Source: CALLPQ01 sp964479275 (lineage in GTDB: Bacteria > Pseudomonadota > Alphaproteobacteria > Caulobacterales > Parvularculaceae). Taken from it: a stretch of DNA of 64,000 nucleotides. Both the position numbers and the translations under genes were made by a program. Numbering within the stretch: position 1 is the stretch's first letter; each line of letters starts with the position of its first letter. The notes under the pieces were generated by a model, which saw nothing but the letters and a program-made list of their open reading frames with translations, was not told where the DNA came from and did no database searches. Where the stretch lies: contig CAYZLR010000001.1 of NCBI GenBank assembly GCA_964479275.1, positions 92,996 to 156,995 on the forward strand, written 5' to 3'. Positions 60,220-64,000 of this stretch are shown one piece after another.

Positions 60220-62322
60220 TTAAGCCGCCCCTCTATTCGTGTCTATTGCTTGGGGCATTAAATCAATGCAACCGTCTTCTTGTGCGACAGCGTTGCGGCT
60301 TGTAGGCACGATAATCGTTGTTTCATCTTCAATAATCAGTGCAGGACCATTAATGCCATCGCCAGTATTCATTGTTTTTCTCTCTACGAGTTGAGCTGGG
60401 CAAGCCTCTCTAAGTGCCGCATCAAACAATATGCGATCCCCGCCAATGACCGCGTCACGTATTTTGGTGTTTACTTGCACAGGGTTTGTTTTTTTTGTCG
60501 GCGTTGTTGCGTTCACCGCCCAACCGGTAATCTCAATGGAGACACCCTCAACGGAGCGGCCAAAAAGCGATTGATACTCGTATTCAAAAGTATTTTTAAA
60601 ATAGTCTACATTAGGCTTATGAATATCCTCTTGTTTCAAAACAATAGGAATTTCCCAGCCCTGACCTTTGTAACGCATATAGACCTTGTAGTCAGATATA
60701 ATGTCAACACTAGGGTCGCAGTCTCGAACAAATTGTACCGCTTCCGTTTTTAAATCACTAAAGATTTTTTTAATAAAAGATGGATCGAAAGCATCCATCG
60801 CCATAAAATGACTCCTGGTTGCTTCAAAGCTGAAGGGCGCTCGCAAAAATCCGATCGCAGAACCAACCCCGGCGCCTGGTGGCACCAGACATCGTTCAAC
60901 GCCCAGCTTCTCGCATAAACGCGCGGCATGAAGAGGCGCAGCGCCTCCAAAAGCGATCATGGTATAGTGGGAGAGGTCTTCGCCATTTTCTACAGCATGA
61001 ACGCGCGCCGCATTCGCCATATTTTCATCCACCACCTCGCTAACGCCGTAGGCGGCAGTTGTGGCGTCCATGGCTAAGGGTTTGCCTATGATTTCTAAGA
61101 GTGCTTTTGAGGCTGCCTGCGTATTTAGCGGGATGGAACCGCCGGCAAAATTATTCGGATCAAGTTTGCCAAGAATTAAATCTGCATCTGTGACGGCGGG
61201 TTGATCGCCGCCGCGGTCATAACAAGCCGGTCCAGGTTCTGAGCCCGCTGACTGAGGCCCTACGCGGATTTGTTGCAACTCATCAACATGTGCGATAGAG
61301 CCGCCGCCAGCGCCGATTTCAACCATATCAATCACTGGAATCGAGATCGGCATGCCAGAGCCTTTTTTGAAACGATAGGTTCTCGCAACCTCAAATACGC
61401 GGCTGGTTTTTGGTGTTTTGTTTTTGATTAGACAAATTTTTGCCGTTGTTCCCCCCATATCAAAAGATAAAACTTTATCCAGATTGTAACGATCTGCAAT
61501 ATGTGCTGCAAATACGGCCCCCCCTGCAGGGCCAGACTCAATTAATCGTACAGGAAATTCCGCAGCGCTTTCAATCGAAATTATTCCGCCTCCAGAATGC
61601 ATTAAAAAAACATTACAAGTGACATCAATGCTTTTTAAGCGTTCACGCAGGCGCAAAAGATAGCTTTTCATTAATGGCTTAACATAAGCATTGGCAACGA
61701 CCGTATTAAAGCGTTCATATTCGCGCATTTGTGGCGAGACTTCAGACGAAATTGAAACCATTAAACCGGGGATTTTTTCTACTAAAATATCACGAATTTT
61801 TTCTTCGTGTGCGGAATTCTTGTAGGCATGTAGAAAGCCAACTGCAACGCTTTCAAATTTTGCTTTTTGAATTTTCTCTGTGAGTGCTAAAATCTCGTCG
61901 CGCTCAAGAGGCCTTAAAATCTGGCCTCGGGCATCAATGCGTTCATGGAGAGTATAGCGACGTTCACGAGGGATAAGCGCCTCAGGCAATTCAAGGTTCA
62001 AATCATATTGTTCAAAACGAGATTCCGTGCGCATCTCGATGACATCGCGAAACCCTTGGGTTGTGATCAGGGCTGTTTTTGCCCCTCGGCGCTCAATCAA
62101 TGCATTCGTTGCCAGTGTTGTGCCATGAATAATTTGCTCGATTTGCGAGGGCTGAATCTGCGCTTTTTGGCAAACTTGTTGTAAGCCTTCCACGATTGCA
62201 TCTTCAGGCGCAGCGTAAGTGGTCAATACCTTTGTCGAATATTGGTCTTGGCCGACCTCAAGAACAACGTCTGTAAAAGTTCCGCCAATATCGGCACCGA
62301 GTCGAATATTAAAAGTCGCCAT
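60220..62322 (-). CDS. hyuA: Hydantoinase/oxoprolinase subunit A
   Basis: HyuA is the ATP-binding partner of the hydantoinase/oxoprolinase pair. The ASKHA-type ATP site is GADIGGTFTDVVLE near 9-22, with HGTTLATNALIERRG near 66, MHSGGG and the GPAGG and SFDMGGTTAKICLI segments near 265-295, and AFGGAAPLHA near 470. The 700 residues are full length. It is first in the leftward hyuA-hyuB-udh-DUF2855 set, with GGAGAG nine bases before the ATG. Confidence 0.93.
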   Translation of the reverse strand: MATFNIRLGADIGGTFTDVVLEVGQDQYSTKVLTTYAAPEDAIVEGLQQVCQKAQIQPSQIEQIIHGTTLATNALIERRGAKTALITTQGFRDVIEMRTESRFEQYDLNLELPEALIPRERRYTLHERIDARGQILRPLERDEILALTEKIQKAKFESVAVGFLHAYKNSAHEEKIRDILVEKIPGLMVSISSEVSPQMREYERFNTVVANAYVKPLMKSYLLRLRERLKSIDVTCNVFLMHSGGGIISIESAAEFPVRLIESGPAGGAVFAAHIADRYNLDKVLSFDMGGTTAKICLIKNKTPKTSRVFEVARTYRFKKGSGMPISIPVIDMVEIGAGGGSIAHVDELQQIRVGPQSAGSEPGPACYDRGGDQPAVTDADLILGKLDPNNFAGGSIPLNTQAASKALLEIIGKPLAMDATTAAYGVSEVVDENMANAARVHAVENGEDLSHYTMIAFGGAAPLHAARLCEKLGVERCLVPPGAGVGSAIGFLRAPFSFEATRSHFMAMDAFDPSFIKKIFSDLKTEAVQFVRDCDPSVDIISDYKVYMRYKGQGWEIPIVLKQEDIHKPNVDYFKNTFEYEYQSLFGRSVEGVSIEITGWAVNATTPTKKTNPVQVNTKIRDAVIGGDRILFDAALREACPAQLVERKTMNTGDGINGPALIIEDETTIIVPTSRNAVAQEDGCIDLMPQAIDTNRGAA

Positions 62323-62544
62323 GTTGTCGTGCTCTCCACATCTATAACCTGCGCTCTGATGGAATTAGAGCGTGCCGCTGAGTTTATATTTTCGGACGTT
62401 TTGTTGCGAATAATCGCCATCAATGAGAGGCTGGGATTGGCTCTATTGAAGCATTTTACAGTTCAACCGGTGCCGAAGTGAAGCCAGAATGTTCTTATTC
62501 GCGAAACGCCCAAAAATTAGTGGGTTGGGTTTAGCGCAAAACTA

Positions 62545-62562
62545 CAGGTTAAAACAGACCTG
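62545..62562 (-). terminator. Weak hairpin after the transglycosylase gene
   Basis: On the minus strand CAGGT-CTGTTTTA-ACCTG is followed by TAGTTTTG. It lies 37 bp beyond the mltB-like stop. The 276-bp gap 62323-62598 also has a GCGCTCT...AGAGCG stem at about 62352-62372 nearer hyuA and no gene. Confidence 0.4.
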
Positions 62563-62598
62563 ATGGAACACTTCTAATTGAATGTGATATCAAAATGG

Positions 62599-63792
62599 TT
62601 ACTGCAAGATTTGTTGTAAGACGCTAACTGAGGCATAACCATCGGCGGGATGGCCTGCGCTGATTTGCCATTGCCGCAATGCACGTCTGGTCCCCGCGCC
62701 GATAATGCCATCCACAGGACCAGGGTTAAAACCTTTATCTCTCAAGGCTTGTTGTAGTTGTTTGCGTTGGGTGCGTGAGAGTGGCAAGTCTTCTCTTGGC
62801 CAGGCTTTGACGACATCGCCGCCTGTACGATTGATTTTTTGTGATAATAAGCTAACGGCCAAGGCGTAGGATGTTGCACGATTATATTTTAATATGGCGT
62901 CAAAATTTTCAAACACCATAAAAGCCGGGCCCTTTGCACCTGCGGGAACAATAATCTTGCCGCGCAAATTGGGATCATACTGACCAATAAGTAAGCTGCC
63001 ATTTGCGGCAACGATACCGCTGGCTGACCATTCTACAAGGGCTTTTCGAGCGCTATTGGTCAGCGCAAAATTAAATCCATCGGGGAGTGAAATCTCAATG
63101 GCTGCCGGCATATTATAGCGATAACCAGATGAGGCTAGATAATTCGCTGTTGAGGCAAAAACATCTCCCAGATTAGTCCAGATGTCACGCTTACCATCAC
63201 CATCATGATCGACAGCGTGGGAGAGGTAGGTGGTCGGAATAAATTGCGTGTGCCCCATCGCTCCGGCCCATGAACCGCGCATGGAAGCTCTTGTCGCATA
63301 GCCATTTTGCAATATTGTCAAAGCGCCAATTAACTGACTGCGTGCAAAGCCTTTTCTGCGTCCTTTATGCGCCAGGCTGGCCAATACGCGGATGGTGTCA
63401 TGATCTCCCATAACGGCACCATAAGCAGTTTCTAATCCCCAAATTGCCGTGATAATTTCTGGATCAACGCCATAAGCTTGACCGATTGAATTGAGTTGGG
63501 TTTGGTGAGTTGCAAATTTATCCCGCCCATTGGTGACGCGGGTTTTGGATACAGCGCTATCAAGATAGTCCCAAATACCTCGGGCAAATTCTGGCTGATT
63601 GTCGAGTAGCTCATAAACGCGCAGTTGTGGTGTTACGCCTTGAAATGCAAGATCCAAAATGTCATTGCGAATCCCGGCAGCATTAGCTTCGGCGCGAAAC
63701 CCTTTGAGCCATTCATCAAAGCTGGGTTCTTGCGCAGCGGCTGGAAGACAGAGCAAGTTTGTGACAACAATTATTGCCGAGAGAGCCTTCAT
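62599..63792 (-). CDS. mltB: Lytic murein transglycosylase (MltB-type) with peptidoglycan-binding domain
   Basis: The enzyme cleaves glycan strands to anhydro-muropeptides in the periplasm. From ATG 63792 the signal peptide is MKALSAIIVVTNLLCLPAAA|Q. The longer frame from 63855 adds 21 residues before it. The SLT-2 domain shows the catalytic Glu in WGLETAYGAVMGD, then GSWAGAMGHTQFIPTTYL and DHDGDGKRDIW. A C-terminal peptidoglycan-binding domain (residues about 325-397, FNPGPVDGIIGAGTRRALRQWQ) follows. It is a separate transcription unit. Confidence 0.94.
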   Translation of the reverse strand: MKALSAIIVVTNLLCLPAAAQEPSFDEWLKGFRAEANAAGIRNDILDLAFQGVTPQLRVYELLDNQPEFARGIWDYLDSAVSKTRVTNGRDKFATHQTQLNSIGQAYGVDPEIITAIWGLETAYGAVMGDHDTIRVLASLAHKGRRKGFARSQLIGALTILQNGYATRASMRGSWAGAMGHTQFIPTTYLSHAVDHDGDGKRDIWTNLGDVFASTANYLASSGYRYNMPAAIEISLPDGFNFALTNSARKALVEWSASGIVAANGSLLIGQYDPNLRGKIIVPAGAKGPAFMVFENFDAILKYNRATSYALAVSLLSQKINRTGGDVVKAWPREDLPLSRTQRKQLQQALRDKGFNPGPVDGIIGAGTRRALRQWQISAGHPADGYASVSVLQQILQ

Positions 63793-63936
63793 GAACTTTC
63801 TTTTTAGAGAAAACCCACAATGGACTTCATAAAGAGTATCGCAAGATTTTGTCATCTTCGCACCTAAAGTCGTTGTTGCATCTAAATAATATCATCGCGA
63901 TGAAGCATCATCGCATTTACATATTTTTCACCATGA

Positions 63937-64000
63937 TCATTCTACAGCATTTTGCGTGTCTGTGGGAACCGGTTGATCTGTAATAAATGCGAAAAAAGAA
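63937..64000 (-). CDS. Possible 3' end of a gene cut by the window edge
   Basis: On the minus strand the frame reads SFFAFITDQPVPTDTQNAVE and then TGA at 63937. The composition looks like a protein C-terminus and the distance to the next gene (about 145 bp) is plausible. With only 20 codons it could be chance, and an alternative frame (ending QINRFPQTRKML) is also open here. No function can be given. Confidence 0.3.
   Translation of the reverse strand, partial: SFFAFITDQPVPTDTQNAVE

Noticed and set aside
62440..62485. Further copy of the repeat arm upstream of hyuA
   Set aside because: It shares only about 17 bases around TTCAACCGG with the arm, with no core beside it; too weak to claim.
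1..64000. CRISPR arrays, tRNA or rRNA genes, prophage
   Set aside because: No regularly spaced repeats with unique spacers, no cloverleaf or rRNA segments and no phage genes were seen in the intergenic stretches.

Overview
The window is a chromosomal stretch of an alphaproteobacterium with moderate to low GC. Support comes from the sdhC-sdhD-sdhA order, separate nuoC and nuoD genes, and an RlmN and NuoE/F of alphaproteobacterial style. Order-level placement is a guess: a marine group such as Kordiimonadales/Emcibacterales would fit, but nothing here proves it. Most genes are housekeeping. I see no tRNA, rRNA, CRISPR array, prophage or complete insertion sequence.

Layout. 0-5 kb: pantothenate genes panB and panC (convergent), a DUF2520 Rossmann protein that is a candidate ketopantoate reductase, then hemW and rdgB. 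5-12 kb: acyl-CoA synthetase, rlmN, a beta-lactamase-like serine hydrolase that looks inactivated, a fatty-acid desaturase and a MATE exporter. 12-16 kb: an outer-membrane beta-barrel protein and sdhCDA without sdhB. 16-25 kb: a LuxR-type solo regulator and a Complex I block holding only nuoA-F. That block is interrupted by a PaaI thioesterase and four small genes, and is bordered by dispersed repeats. 25-38 kb: a type II secretion system (T2SS) in two divergent arms, gspE-F-G-H / D-I leftward and gspJ-K-L-M-C rightward. The secretin is a lipoprotein, and a 142-bp MITE-like element splits gspH from gspD. 38-41 kb: a large acidic exported protein of unknown function with its own promoter region and a strong terminator. 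41-50 kb: branched-chain amino-acid genes (ilvD-ilvC-leuC-leuD-leuB, an alanine-type aminotransferase, and ilvA). 50-54 kb: an M1 metallopeptidase with its DUF6702 partner, a chorismate mutase and a DUF1428 protein. 54-64 kb: an M28 lipoprotein peptidase; an operon of hydantoinase/oxoprolinase A and B with a uronate-dehydrogenase-like protein and a DUF2855 protein; and a lytic transglycosylase.

How the genes fit together. SdhCDA and NuoA-F feed the respiratory chain. IlvD/C, LeuCDB and IlvA form the Ile/Val/Leu pathway, and ketoisovalerate from it also feeds PanB and PanC. The T2SS probably exports the adjacent large protein and perhaps some of the secreted peptidases.

The least expected features are listed here. 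(1) A family of extragenic repeats with a 41-bp palindromic core and about 50-bp arms; two copies supply the stop codon of the upstream gene. (2) A MITE inside the T2SS cluster. (3) A nonsense codon plus loss of the catalytic serine in one hydrolase. (4) Long leaders on the T2SS pseudopilins. (5) A possible Ile/Leu-rich leader peptide before ilvD. All alignments were done by eye.
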